From contig OX639990.1 in NCBI GenBank assembly GCA_951828535.1, forward strand, positions 297,300-361,299: a stretch of DNA of 64,000 nucleotides, in the 5' to 3' direction. A model generated the notes under the pieces. The model searched no databases. It saw only the letters and a list, made by a program, of their open reading frames with translations, and was not told the origin of the DNA. Position 1 is the stretch's first letter, and each line of letters starts with the position of its first letter. Origin of the DNA: an uncultured Candidatus Entotheonella sp. (lineage in GTDB: Bacteria > Tectomicrobia > Entotheonellia > Entotheonellales > Entotheonellaceae). Positions 18,035 to 25,833 of this stretch are shown piece after piece. The translations under genes were made by a program, and so were the position numbers.

Positions 18035-18500
18035 GCCTGTCTGAATCAACGAGCAATTACGGTTGTGAGATACCGCCCGGCCTGGCTGCGGGACCGACAG
18101 ATATCGCTTGATCTCGCCGAAATGTGGTAAACGATGTGGAGAGGAATGTGGCATGGGCAAAACGGGGATGGCCCGGTTTGCGACCATCCTGATCATCGTG
18201 CTGGGGGGTTGCTCATTCCAGGGAGCTATCGAGACCGAGACCGTCACCATACTCCGAGTTATTGATGGGGATACCTGCCGTTTGGAAGACGGCCGTCGCG
18301 TGCGCTATCTCGGCATCAATGCGCCGGAGGAAGGGGACCCGCACGCCAACGAAGCGACGCTTGCCAACAACCGTCTGGTCGGAGGTAAAACCGTCCGCCT
18401 TGAATTCCACCGTTCTCGCCAGGACAAATATGGTCGGCTGCTGGCTTATGTTTTCGTAGACGATACCTTTGTGAACGAAACCCTGCTCCGCCAGGGTCTA

Positions 18501-19314
18501 GGGCCTGTTCACACTATCGCAGCGCATCGAAGATGAGCGCGAAGAGGATAAAGCCCAGGAAGATCACGTCGAGCTTCTCGTAGCGACTGAAAATGCGACG
18601 AAAACCCTTCAGACGACGAAACAACCGCTCTATCTCGTTGCGGCGTTTGTATAGTTCTCGGTCGTATTCCCACGGCTCCACCCGTGTACTCAGAGGCGGT
18701 ACCACCGGGGTGAAACCCAGGTCCAAGGCCAACTGCCGCGTCTCGTCGCCTTCATAGGCGCGGTCCATGACCAAGGAGCAGGACTCCTGCCATGCACCAA
18801 GACCACGCAGCAGGTCACGCCCTTGCGGGGCGTCGTGCGCCTGCCCAGGTGACAACGAAAACGTCAGCGCCGTGCGAGAATCCGCGGCAACCATATGAAT
18901 CTTGGTGGTCCAGCCGCCGCGGGATTTGCCAATGGCTTGGTGACCGTTTTTTTTAACGCCCCCGTGCCATCGGGATGCACCTTGACTGAGGTGCTGTCCA
19001 TGGAGAGCACCTCAAGTTTAAGGCGCACGATCTGCTCTCGCTGCAGGTGTTCGAACACGCGGTCGAGCACGCCGTTTTTCGACCAGCGATTCATGCGGGT
19101 GTAGATGGTGTGCCAATTGCCAAAGGACTGGGGCAGGCCGCGCCATTTGCAACCATGCTCAGCGACGTACAGGATAGCGTTCAGAACATGCCGGTTGGAC
19201 ACCCTGACGTTGCCGCGTTGTATCGGCAGGTAGGGTGCGATGCGTTGGTACTGAGTTTCAGTGATTTCCATTCGTCAATCATAGCATGATATGCTCATTT
19301 GTGTTAACAGGCCC
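18501..19314 (-). mobile_element. IS5-family (IS427-like) insertion sequence
   Basis: An element of about 814 bp with terminal inverted repeats: GGGCCTGTTCACAC at the left and, read inward from the right, GGGCCTGTTAACAC (13 of 14 match). It is flanked by TA or CTA duplicated at both ends (18498-18500 and 19314-19316), typical for the IS5 family. It carries one transposase split over two frames. The termini and coding sequence look complete, so it may still be mobile. It sits inside a nuclease lipoprotein gene in the opposite orientation. Confidence 0.92.
18514..19271 (-). CDS. IS5-family transposase, two frames joined by -1 frameshift
   Basis: The first frame (19271 to 18864) starts MEITETQYQRIAPYLPIQRG, has a helix-turn-helix-like N-terminus and the first catalytic Asp in LSMDSTSVKVHPDG. 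The second frame (ending at 18514) continues with GHQAIGKSRGGWTTKIHMVA, the second Asp in VMDRAYEGDETR and the signature YKRRNEIERLFRRLK, an exact Y(2)R(3)E(6)K. The switch falls at a run of eight A on the coding strand (18947-18954), where TTA AAA AAA followed by one-base slippage gives AAC GGT CAC. Programmed -1 frameshifting at A-runs is known in this IS group, so the protein is probably made at low level rather than being dead. Confidence 0.87.
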
Positions 19315-19820
19315 TAGTCCATCTCAGGCATCCTGTGGCAGAGAGATATCGAGCGCGCCTACAACGGGCTCAGGACGAAGCTCGGGCGGCAGGGGTGGGA
19401 ATCTGGGCACCTGCTGTGGCCGGGCATTCCATCGCGATTGCTTTCGTCCATGCGAATGCTAAGGGAAACGACAGACGAAATCTGAATGACGAGTTCATCA
19501 TCGTCGAAAATCAGAGCCAACGCGCCATAGACCTCAACGGGTGGACGGTCTCAGACGCCGCCAACCACCGGTATCTCTTTTCGAACTTCACACTGGCGCC
19601 CAAGGCGCGGGTGACGCTGCGGACAGGCTTGGGCGTGCCCACCCAGCGCGAACTGTTCTGGGGAAGTCGAAGGCCGATCTGGAACAACAAGGGGGATACC
19701 ATCTTTATCCGAGACGGCCAAGGCTATCTGGTGTTGAGTCATGTGTATTGAGACGGGTCTTGTCAAACGAGCCTGCAGAGGCGCATGTCCGGGGCTGGTA
19801 CGTTTCGGCGATGTTGAAGA

Positions 19821-19972
19821 TCATGAGGCGCGCCAGATTTGAAGCGGCGTCCAATCTGCGAGGCGGCTGAAATCGCGGTCGGATAACATGACCAGGTCGT
19901 GGCGGTTACAAAGCTGGGCGAGCAACGCGTCAATGGTGCCGACGACACGCTGGTGTCCACGAACAACCTCAC
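19821..19972 (-). pseudogene. PIN-domain (VapC-like) toxin remnant
   Basis: On the minus strand VRLFVDTSV gives the N-terminal strand and first acidic residue of a PIN ribonuclease. The following frame then changes and reads VVGTIDALLAQLCNRHDLVM and LSDRDFSRLADW, ending WRAS and TGA. These two pieces are the first and last parts of a VapC toxin; the central 60 or so residues are missing. Internal deletion plus a frame change makes this non-functional. A matching VapB remnant lies just upstream on the same strand. Confidence 0.68.
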
Positions 19973-19996
19973 GCGCAACTGTTCCCGCCTGCAGTC

Positions 19997-20112
19997 CTAC
20001 TCGTCGTCCCAGTCGAGCTTGTCGAACAACTCAAGCAGCCGTCCTGCTCTCGCCGTGCAATGAATTCCCGCAAGGCCCTGTTGACGGTCGCCTTCTTCGT
20101 TTTCTCGCCGCC
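19997..20112 (-). pseudogene. VapB-like antitoxin remnant
   Basis: Minus-strand frames read GEKTKKATVNRALREFIARR and, one frame over, GRLLELFDKLDWDDE followed by a stop. Together these match the middle and C-terminal part of VapB antitoxins, which typically have KKATVNxALREFIARR and LLELFGKLDWDxxYDYK. A one-base deletion (or two-base gain) near 20060 separates the pieces, and the N-terminal strand is not seen. It lies 24 bp upstream of the PIN toxin remnant, the standard VapBC order, so the whole module has decayed. Confidence 0.66.
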
Positions 20113-20241
20113 GACTTCCAAACGCTCTGTTCAACAAATCCCGAGGGGTTCAATTCGGCAACAGCTTGAGCCCAAAACTCAGGCCGAGAATAGGCGATGC
20201 AAATCATCCCATGTTTTGCAGATTGCGGGGCGACAAGCTGG

Positions 20242-20441
20242 TCACTGCGGGAAAGGCAGTGGACGGGTCGCTGACAGGCCATCAATAATCGCCTGACGTG
20301 AGCGCAGCGCCTTCCGCATTTCGACGATTCTTCGGCCGATAACCGGTACAGCAGAATCGGGTTACGATTCCCTGTATCCAATTCCGCAATAAGCCAGACA
20401 CACGAACGCGAACCGCTATAACGGTAGCGTCGAGTATTCAT
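20242..20441 (-). pseudogene. Small unrecognised gene coupled to HAD gene, probably frameshifted
   Basis: An ATG overlaps the stop codon of the HAD hydrolase gene as TGATG and is preceded by AAAGGAG inside that gene, a good coupled start. The frame reads RYRYSGSRSCVWLIAELD, then GNRNPILLYRLSAE. It then loses protein-like character, while an adjacent frame continues RRIVEMRKALRSRQAIIDGL and SATRPLPFPQ before a TGA. Joining the two gives a plausible 66-residue protein that I cannot assign to a family. The break may be a real indel or a sequencing error. Confidence 0.4.
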
Positions 20442-21283
20442 CACTCCTTTTCAAGTAAACCGTGAAGCGTGCCTCGCGATGCAATAGAATCAATGCTCGC
20501 TTTTATTACCCGGTCTAACTTGCTGTCTTCTGTATATATTGCAGGAACGACGGAGTGAACGCGGCCTTCTGTTTTGAATTTGTCAGCTTTTCCCTTCGCG
20601 TTTGGGGTATTCGGCTTAAAGACGGCAATTGATAACCCGCCCTGATCCTTAACCAGACGGAAACATGGCACGTCGGTTGGTCCATCGCCGATGAAGACCA
20701 TATTTTCAAAGGGCACCGGTCGATCTCGTTTTTCGCGAAACTCGTTAATTTTGCTGTTATCGCTCAGGTCGTGAGCACCTTTGTTGATACGAAACAGATA
20801 CTGGGTCTTCGTCGTGTAGTTGACCGCCAAAGCAGGCCAGGTAGCGACGCCATTCTCGTCAAACATAAATCTTGACGCATAAACTTGAGCAAACTTTGAC
20901 GCAATTGGCGTACCCGCGACAATCTCTGCATTTCCAGAGGAAACAAGATAGTGCTCAATGCGAACGCCTTTATTACGCCCGTACTCGGTGATTCTATCGA
21001 ACCATTTCTCAACGCCTTCGAATAGCTTGATGGCCTTACCCCGTTTCTCAAAGTCTTCCTTCCTTACTGGAACGGGGGCCTCAGCAGCCTTCCGTAACAT
21101 CAATTTCATGTAAACCAAGACGTCGTCAGCTTGTTGCTCTCTTGTCAGGTTTCTGACTTCTTCCCAGAATTCTCCGGGCTTTATTTTAATATCCGGCAGA
21201 AACTGGTGTTCCTGCATATTGCCGGGGGCTAGTGTTCCGTCGAAATCGTAGACAATCGCCATGGGAATGTATCTTCTGTTCAT
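20441..21283 (-). CDS. HAD-superfamily hydrolase
   Basis: A 280-residue haloacid dehalogenase-type phosphohydrolase. Motif I is AIVYDFDGTLAPGN with both catalytic Asp residues, motif II is HYLVSSGNAEIVAG, and motif IV is MVFIGDGPTDVPCFRLV with the acidic metal ligands. The large insert between motifs I and II forms a cap domain. Family members are mostly phosphatases; the GDGPTDVPCF form is reminiscent of phosphoserine phosphatase-like branches. The start is an ATG with AAAGGAG five bases upstream. The reading frame is intact although it is surrounded by decayed genes; the upstream stretch is an hsdM remnant and the downstream neighbour is coupled through TGATG. Confidence 0.83.
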   Translation of the reverse strand: MNRRYIPMAIVYDFDGTLAPGNMQEHQFLPDIKIKPGEFWEEVRNLTREQQADDVLVYMKLMLRKAAEAPVPVRKEDFEKRGKAIKLFEGVEKWFDRITEYGRNKGVRIEHYLVSSGNAEIVAGTPIASKFAQVYASRFMFDENGVATWPALAVNYTTKTQYLFRINKGAHDLSDNSKINEFREKRDRPVPFENMVFIGDGPTDVPCFRLVKDQGGLSIAVFKPNTPNAKGKADKFKTEGRVHSVVPAIYTEDSKLDRVIKASIDSIASRGTLHGLLEKE

Positions 21284-21299
21284 GGACTCCTTTCTCAGG

Positions 21300-21517
21300 T
21301 CGCAGCCCGCCATCTCCCCGGCGGAAGCGGGCCTCGTCGTCTCCGAATCGCTGCCGATACGCGGCGAGCTGATCCATCCACAGGTCCGAGGTGTACTTCA
21401 GGGACAGCATTACCAAGTTGTAATCCTTTTACTGGCCGGCATCCACGACGCGCGGAAGGTGGCGTAGGCGGCCCACGCCGTCTGGTTCACCTGGGTCTGT
21501 GTGATGTGATCAGACAT
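21300..21517 (-). pseudogene. hsdM: Type I restriction-modification methylase (hsdM) 5' remnant
   Basis: The minus strand starts with an ATG and reads MSDHITQTQVNQTAWAAYAT then FRASWMPA, the very N-terminus of HsdM. The frame then breaks near 21440, and an adjacent frame continues KDYNLVMLSLKYTSDLWMDQ and LAAYRQRFGDDEARFRR, matching the next conserved part (usually YKDYILVMLFLKYISDVW). After that the similarity stops, roughly at the HAD gene. Only about 70 codons of an expected 500 or more remain, and hsdS and hsdR are absent. This is a clear relic of a type I restriction system. Confidence 0.78.
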
Positions 21518-21535
21518 GGTGTCTTCTTTACTCGA

Positions 21536-22627
21536 CTACTGACGCCACTCGTAGCGGCGTTTTAAGTTTGTAAGCTGATTGTATGGAAGCCTTTTTTCCT
21601 TCTGAAGCCGTCCCACGACAATGAACGGGGCGATATGGACCGATCGCGCGAACTTCCTGACGGCCTGCAGGGTGAAGGAACCGCTGTCGCAGAAGGTTTC
21701 CCAGGCATCAGGTGGGGTGAGCAAATCCCTGGCGAATCCATTGGCCTCGTCTTCGAGTTCCGCCGTGTCGGGGTCGGCGATGCCGTCGATCACGATCCGT
21801 CGGCGGGTTCTATGATAGAGCAGGTGGCAGGCTTCGTGGAAAAAGGTGAACCAGAAGATATCGGCCCATTTGCCCCGGATGCTCATCTGAATCAGGGCTT
21901 TGCTGTCGCTGAGCCACCGCGCGGCGCCGTTCGCCCCGCTTCTGGGGAATTCCGGCACCAGGCACAAAGCGACGCCGGCTTGCGCGCACAGCGCCATCAT
22001 GGCGGGTACGAACTTGTCGGGCGGGTCTTCGGTCATTTGCCGGATGTCGCCAAGCGCTGCTCTAAACACATCCGCGTCGTAGTCGGCGGTGGAGCATTCG
22101 CGCGCCTCAAGCTCTCCCTTGCGAAGCCAGACGGCAAGGGCGCCGGGCGAAACCTTTTGCTGGGCGGCTTCCGTAATGCGGAAACCCACGGCTTCCTGGT
22201 AGGCGAGCGGTTCGGGAACGGCCACCTCCAGAAAGGTCAAGAGGGCTTTCAACCTGCTGATTTTGTCGCGGCCCGCCTCGATCCATCCGCGCTTGATCAT
22301 TTCCCGGATCGGGTAGGCGTCCAGCCACTCCACGTTGTCAGCAAGGGTCGCCTTGTCCCGATTGCGCGCCAGGGTCATGCGATAGTCGGTTTCCAGATTG
22401 ATCCAGTATTGGGGATCAATTCCCAGCACCTTTCCCAGCCCGATTGCCGTGTCCGGCGTGATGGCCTTTTTCGCTCGGATGATCTCGTTGATCACCTGCG
22501 GCGGCCTGCCAAGCCGTGCGGCGAGTTCCTTCTGGGTCATGCCGCGGGCCTCGATTTCCTCCTGCAAGACCTCGCCTGGGGAAATCGCCATATCCGACAC
22601 CATACGGGAGATCTCAGTTGTCATCAT
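21536..22627 (-). CDS. higA: HigA-type antitoxin with C-terminal ImmA/IrrE metallopeptidase domain
   Basis: A 363-residue two-domain protein. Residues 15-75 hold an XRE-type helix-turn-helix of the HigA/VapI group: PGEVLQEEIEARGMTQKELA, ARLGRPPQVINEIIRAKKAI. Residues 215-320 hold an ImmA/IrrE (COG2856) domain with zinc motif HEACH in WFTFFHEACHLLYHR and a downstream acidic residue in ELEDEANGFARDLL. Standard HigA antitoxins are about 100 residues, so the peptidase domain is an addition found in a subset. It should neutralise HigB and repress the operon; proteolytic self-cleavage or stress response is an inference. It overlaps the upstream higB gene by 14 bp, so expression is coupled. Confidence 0.87.
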   Translation of the reverse strand: MMTTEISRMVSDMAISPGEVLQEEIEARGMTQKELAARLGRPPQVINEIIRAKKAITPDTAIGLGKVLGIDPQYWINLETDYRMTLARNRDKATLADNVEWLDAYPIREMIKRGWIEAGRDKISRLKALLTFLEVAVPEPLAYQEAVGFRITEAAQQKVSPGALAVWLRKGELEARECSTADYDADVFRAALGDIRQMTEDPPDKFVPAMMALCAQAGVALCLVPEFPRSGANGAARWLSDSKALIQMSIRGKWADIFWFTFFHEACHLLYHRTRRRIVIDGIADPDTAELEDEANGFARDLLTPPDAWETFCDSGSFTLQAVRKFARSVHIAPFIVVGRLQKEKRLPYNQLTNLKRRYEWRQ

Positions 22628-22913
22628 GGTTGCTCACTTCCTCAATGATTACGCTATCCTCGCTTTCCCCTTTCATCACGATGAGGCGCCATCTACCCGT
22701 CAAGGTTATGGATAGCTCGCCTTTATTGGACCCCTTGAGCGCATGGAGCCGCATGGCCCTGATATTGTAGGCTTGCTGGCAGTCGGCTATGGCATGGAGT
22801 TGCTTGATACAGGTGATGAACTTCCTCCCCACCTCCGGCCCCCATCTGCGGATGGCTCTGGCCGATTCTTCATAACACTGCGGAAGCTGGCGTGTCCTGA
22901 ATGCGACTTCCAT
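22614..22913 (-). CDS. higB: HigB-type RelE-superfamily toxin
   Basis: A 99-residue protein of the HigB/RelE mRNA interferase family. It contains ESARAIRRWGPEVGRKFITC, IRAMRLHALKGSNKGELSIT and LTGRWRLIVMKGESEDSVII, where the RLHALKG and GRWRLI segments carry the basic residues typical of these ribosome-dependent endoribonucleases. It is the first gene of the pair, as in classical higBA modules, and its 3' end overlaps the antitoxin gene. A strong palindrome and promoter stand immediately upstream. All regions look intact, so the module is probably functional, unlike the decayed VapBC remains 2.5 kb away. Confidence 0.85.
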   Translation of the reverse strand: MEVAFRTRQLPQCYEESARAIRRWGPEVGRKFITCIKQLHAIADCQQAYNIRAMRLHALKGSNKGELSITLTGRWRLIVMKGESEDSVIIEEVSNHDDN

Positions 22914-22914
22914 G

Positions 22915-22933
22915 ATTCACCCTTCAGGTGAAT
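22915..22933. promoter_or_regulatory. Candidate HigA operator (7-5-7 palindrome)
   Basis: Perfect inverted repeat ATTCACC-CTTCA-GGTGAAT directly in front of the higB start codon and overlapping the predicted -10 element. Autoregulatory antitoxins bind palindromes in exactly this place, so this is a good candidate HigA binding site. Binding is inferred, not shown. Confidence 0.6.
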
Positions 22934-22959
22934 GTATTAATCGGACACATGTTCGTCAA
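22931..22959 (-). promoter_or_regulatory. Predicted sigma70 promoter of higBA
   Basis: Minus-strand -35 TTGACG (22954-22959) and -10 TACATT (22931-22936) are separated by 17 bp and lie about 18-45 bp before the higB start codon. The -10 overlaps the ATTCACC/GGTGAAT palindrome, allowing repression by the antitoxin. Confidence 0.55.
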
Positions 22960-23020
22960 GTGCGCTGCCTGCACCGGTGAAGGCTGAACGGCTTGCAGGC
23001 TTCATCGGTGCAGGAATTCC

Positions 23021-23056
23021 CCCTCACCCCAACCCTCTCCCTCGCTGGGGAGAGGG
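23021..23056. repeat. Dispersed intergenic repeat (CCCTCACCCCAACCCTCTCCC type)
   Basis: A pyrimidine-rich palindromic repeat with CCCTCTCCC and GGGGAGAGGG arms, located between the divergent higBA and aminotransferase genes. A diverged relative occurs in the opposite orientation at 54261-54301. This repeat type is scattered in intergenic DNA of many GC-rich bacteria; function is unknown. Confidence 0.6.
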
Positions 23057-23192
23057 AACTGCAAATTTCCGCTGTTGCGGCGTTCGTCCACGGGGTCAAG
23101 TGTATTTTCAGCGGGGACTCTGCTATTGTCTTGCGCCTGCTGCGCGGTGAAACCATTCTATCTTGCTCAAACGCTATAGAGGAGTCGAAGAC

Positions 23193-24596
23193 ATGGCCAC
23201 GGTTCCCATCTCCTTTGCCAGTCTGCCGGACGAGGCGGACACGGATGTGTTGCGTGAGGCCGGGGAAGCGCACGTGTGGATGCACGGCTCGTCTTGGCGC
23301 GCCTTGTCCAGAGAGGCGGACAAGCGAATCCTGGTCGAAGGGAAGGGCTGCATGGTCAAGGACGTCGACGGCAAGGAGTACATCGACGCGCTGGCTGGCC
23401 TGTTTCTGGTGAACGTCGGGCATGGCCGCAAGGAAATCGCCGCTGCGATGGCGGCGCAGGCGGGCACCCTGGCGTACGGCAGCTCGATGCAGACGACCAC
23501 CGTTCCCGCCATTCGACTGGCCACGTTGCTGGCCGACATCACGCCGGGCGACTTGTCGACGGTATTCTTTTGCAGCGGCGGTTCCGAGGCGGTCGAGTCG
23601 GCGGTGAAAATCGCCAGGCAGTACCAATATCTCGCCGGACACCCGAAGCGGCTCAAGATCATCGGGCGGCGCGGCTCGTACCACGGCGCGACTTACGGTG
23701 CCATGAGCGTCAGCGGCACGCGGCAGCTATCGGAACCCTACTACAGCCCGTTCATGAACGGCACGCTGCACGTGGCGCCGCCGTATTGCTACCGTTGCGA
23801 TTACCGCCATACCTACCCGTCGTGCGACGTGTATTGCGTGGACGCGATCGAACAGTTGATCAACTACGAGGGCCCGCAGACGGTCGCGGCGGTCATCGCC
23901 GAGCCGGTGTCGGCGTCCTGCGGCATAGTGGTGCCGCCGCCGGAATACCTGCCGCGGCTGCGCGACATCTGCGACCGGCACGGCGTCTTGCTGATCGTCG
24001 ACGAAGTGATCAACGGCTTCGGACGCACCGGCAAGATGTTCGCCTCCGAGCACTGGGACTTGGTGGGCGACATCATGACCATGGCGAAGGGCCTGAGCAG
24101 CGGCTACGCGCCGATCGCCGCAACCATTTGCCGGCCCAATGTGGCGGAGGTCTTCACCACCGAGTCGGGAAAGAAGCTGTCGCACCTGCTGACGTTCGGT
24201 GGCCAGGCGGTGGCGTGCGCGGCGGCTTTGGAAAACATTGCCATCATTCAGCGCGAGGGTCTGGTGGAAAACGCCGCTACCCAAGGCGCCTACCTGCTGG
24301 AACAGCTGCAAGGACTGCAGGCGCACCACCCGACAATCGGCGACGTGCGCGGCATCGGCCTCATCGCGGCGGTCGAACTGGTGCAGAATCGTGAGACCAA
24401 GGAGAAGTTTGCCGCCGACGGCGAGGAAGTCAACGCCCTGAATTCGCTTCTGATCGAAAAGGGCCTGCTGACCCGCGTCACCCACATGATCATGCTGTCG
24501 CCGCCGCTGTGCATGACGCGGGCCGAGGTTGACCGCATGGTGGGGATTATCGACGACACGTTGACGGTCTTCGAGAAGCAGTTCAGTTATTGCTGA
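23193..24596 (+). CDS. Class III (omega) aminotransferase
   Basis: A 467-residue PLP-dependent aminotransferase, class III. Marks are YIDALAGLFLVNVGHGRKEI, FCSGGSEAVESAVKIARQY (PLP phosphate region), RGSYHGATYGAMSVSG, LLIVDEVINGFGRTGKMFA (Asp contacting the pyridine nitrogen) and the Schiff-base lysine in MTMAKGLSSGYAPIAA (about residue 298). Such enzymes move amino groups from omega-amino acids or amines (for example beta-alanine, putrescine or taurine) to pyruvate or oxoglutarate; the donor is not identifiable. The start ATG has GAGGAG about eight bases upstream. It lies 30 bp before an ArgJ-like gene on the same strand, so the two may form an operon for amino-group chemistry. Confidence 0.87.
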   Translation: MATVPISFASLPDEADTDVLREAGEAHVWMHGSSWRALSREADKRILVEGKGCMVKDVDGKEYIDALAGLFLVNVGHGRKEIAAAMAAQAGTLAYGSSMQTTTVPAIRLATLLADITPGDLSTVFFCSGGSEAVESAVKIARQYQYLAGHPKRLKIIGRRGSYHGATYGAMSVSGTRQLSEPYYSPFMNGTLHVAPPYCYRCDYRHTYPSCDVYCVDAIEQLINYEGPQTVAAVIAEPVSASCGIVVPPPEYLPRLRDICDRHGVLLIVDEVINGFGRTGKMFASEHWDLVGDIMTMAKGLSSGYAPIAATICRPNVAEVFTTESGKKLSHLLTFGGQAVACAAALENIAIIQREGLVENAATQGAYLLEQLQGLQAHHPTIGDVRGIGLIAAVELVQNRETKEKFAADGEEVNALNSLLIEKGLLTRVTHMIMLSPPLCMTRAEVDRMVGIIDDTLTVFEKQFSYC

Positions 24597-24626
24597 TCCG
24601 ACGGCAAGCGCCAGGAGAGAACGTTT

Positions 24627-25802
24627 ATGACGCGTGCACCATCGTTGCCATTCCATCCCCAAGGCTACGTCAGCGTTGCCAAGAACATCGGCATCAAGGA
24701 TGAAACCCTCGACTTCACGGTGATCCACTCCACGGCGCGGGCTGCGGCGGTGGGCATGTTCACCCAGAGCCTGTTCTGCGGCGCGCCGATCATTGTGGGC
24801 CGTGAGCATCTGGCGGACGACCACGCGCACACGTTGGTCATCAACAGCAAGAACGCCAACGTCGCCACCGGTCAGCGCGGCGTGGACGATGCCCGGGCAA
24901 CCTGCCGCTGGGTGGCCGAGGAATTGGGCATTGCCCCCGAGGACGTCATTCCGAGCTCGACGGGCGTCATCGGCCATCACCTGCCGATGGACCGGTTCCA
25001 GCAAGCCATTGTGGGGAAGCTGCGCAACGAAATGTGCGGGGACGGCTTGGACCTGGCGGCCGAAGCCATCATGACCACGGACACCCGGCCCAAGCGCATC
25101 GCCAAACGGGTGGGGGGCGCCGTTCTCGCCGGCATTGCCAAGGGCGCGGGAATGATCGAGCCGGACATGGCGACCATGCTTGCCTTTGTATTTACCGACG
25201 CGGCTCTGCCGCCGGCGGTGCTGCGTCCGATGCTGCAACAATCCGTGCACAAGTCCTTCAACATGATCAGCGTGGACACCGACACCAGTACCAGCGACAC
25301 GGTGATCGCCATGGCCAATGGCTTGGCCGGCGAGGTGGACCTCGAAGCCTTTCAGGCCGCGCTTGACGATGTGTGCGTCCACTTGGCCAAGGAAGTAGCA
25401 CGGGACGGCGAGGGCGCCACGAAGCTGATCGAGGTCGCCGTGACCTCGGCGCGCGACGACGCCCAGGCCAAGCGCATCGCCAAGGCCATCGTCAATTCCC
25501 CGCTGGTCAAGACCGCGGTGCACGGCGCCGACCCGAACTGGGGACGCCTGGCGATGGCTATCGGCAAGTGTCACGAAGAGGCGGACATTCGCCCAGAGCT
25601 TCTGCGCATGGCTTTCGGTGACACGTGTCTCTTTGCCATGGGGGAGCCCAAGGACGTGGACTTGGGGGCGTTGGAAACCTACCTGCAAGCGCCGGAGGTG
25701 CGCATCGTCGTGGACCTGGGTCTGAGCAACGGCCAAGCCACCGCGTGGGGTTGCGATCTGACCGAAGAATATGTGCGGATTAATGCGCTGTACACGACCT
25801 GA
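24627..25802 (+). CDS. argJ: Glutamate N-acetyltransferase (ArgJ-type ornithine acetyltransferase)
   Basis: A 391-residue member of the ArgJ family. It contains PEDVIPSSTGVIGHHLPMDR, the autocleavage region GMIEPDMATMLAFVFTDAAL with the catalytic Thr of ATML (about residue 181), and KSFNMISVDTDTSTSDTVIA plus GADPNWGRLAMAIGKC further on. The precursor self-cleaves before this Thr to form the active alpha/beta enzyme, which transfers acetyl from N-acetylornithine to glutamate in arginine synthesis. The N-terminal VAKNIGIKDETLDFTVIHST deviates from typical ArgJ, so a specialised acyltransferase role is possible. GGAGAGAA precedes the ATG. The gene follows a class III aminotransferase, which could supply or use the acetylated amino acid. 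Confidence 0.83.
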   Translation: MTRAPSLPFHPQGYVSVAKNIGIKDETLDFTVIHSTARAAAVGMFTQSLFCGAPIIVGREHLADDHAHTLVINSKNANVATGQRGVDDARATCRWVAEELGIAPEDVIPSSTGVIGHHLPMDRFQQAIVGKLRNEMCGDGLDLAAEAIMTTDTRPKRIAKRVGGAVLAGIAKGAGMIEPDMATMLAFVFTDAALPPAVLRPMLQQSVHKSFNMISVDTDTSTSDTVIAMANGLAGEVDLEAFQAALDDVCVHLAKEVARDGEGATKLIEVAVTSARDDAQAKRIAKAIVNSPLVKTAVHGADPNWGRLAMAIGKCHEEADIRPELLRMAFGDTCLFAMGEPKDVDLGALETYLQAPEVRIVVDLGLSNGQATAWGCDLTEEYVRINALYTT

Positions 25803-25833
25803 TGGGCATCGAGCGGTTGGCGGCGAGGGAGGG

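Larger units (their letters stand above)
18153..19751 (+). pseudogene. Thermonuclease-lamin tail lipoprotein gene, interrupted by IS element
   Basis: The 5' piece (18153-18500) encodes a lipoprotein signal with lipobox VLGGC, then a staphylococcal nuclease-like domain: ILRVIDGDTCRLEDGRRVRY, LGINAPEEGDP, and DKYGRLLAYVFVDD with catalytic-type Asp and Arg. The 3' piece (19317-19751) continues as AERYRARLQRAQDEARAAGVGIW and then a lamin tail (LTD) domain with EFIIVENQSQRAIDLNGW and NNKGDTIFIRDGQG. Removing the insertion and one CTA copy restores LLRQGLVHLRHPVAERY without a gap or stop, giving a protein of about 261 residues. The intact ancestor would be an outer- or inner-membrane-attached nuclease. 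Ribosome site GAGAGGA precedes the ATG. Confidence 0.88.

Noticed and set aside
23727-25736. 669-codon open frame antisense to the aminotransferase and argJ
   Set aside because: It is created by the codon structure of two well-conserved genes; composition is rich in Arg, His, Gly and Val, as is usual for antisense frames.
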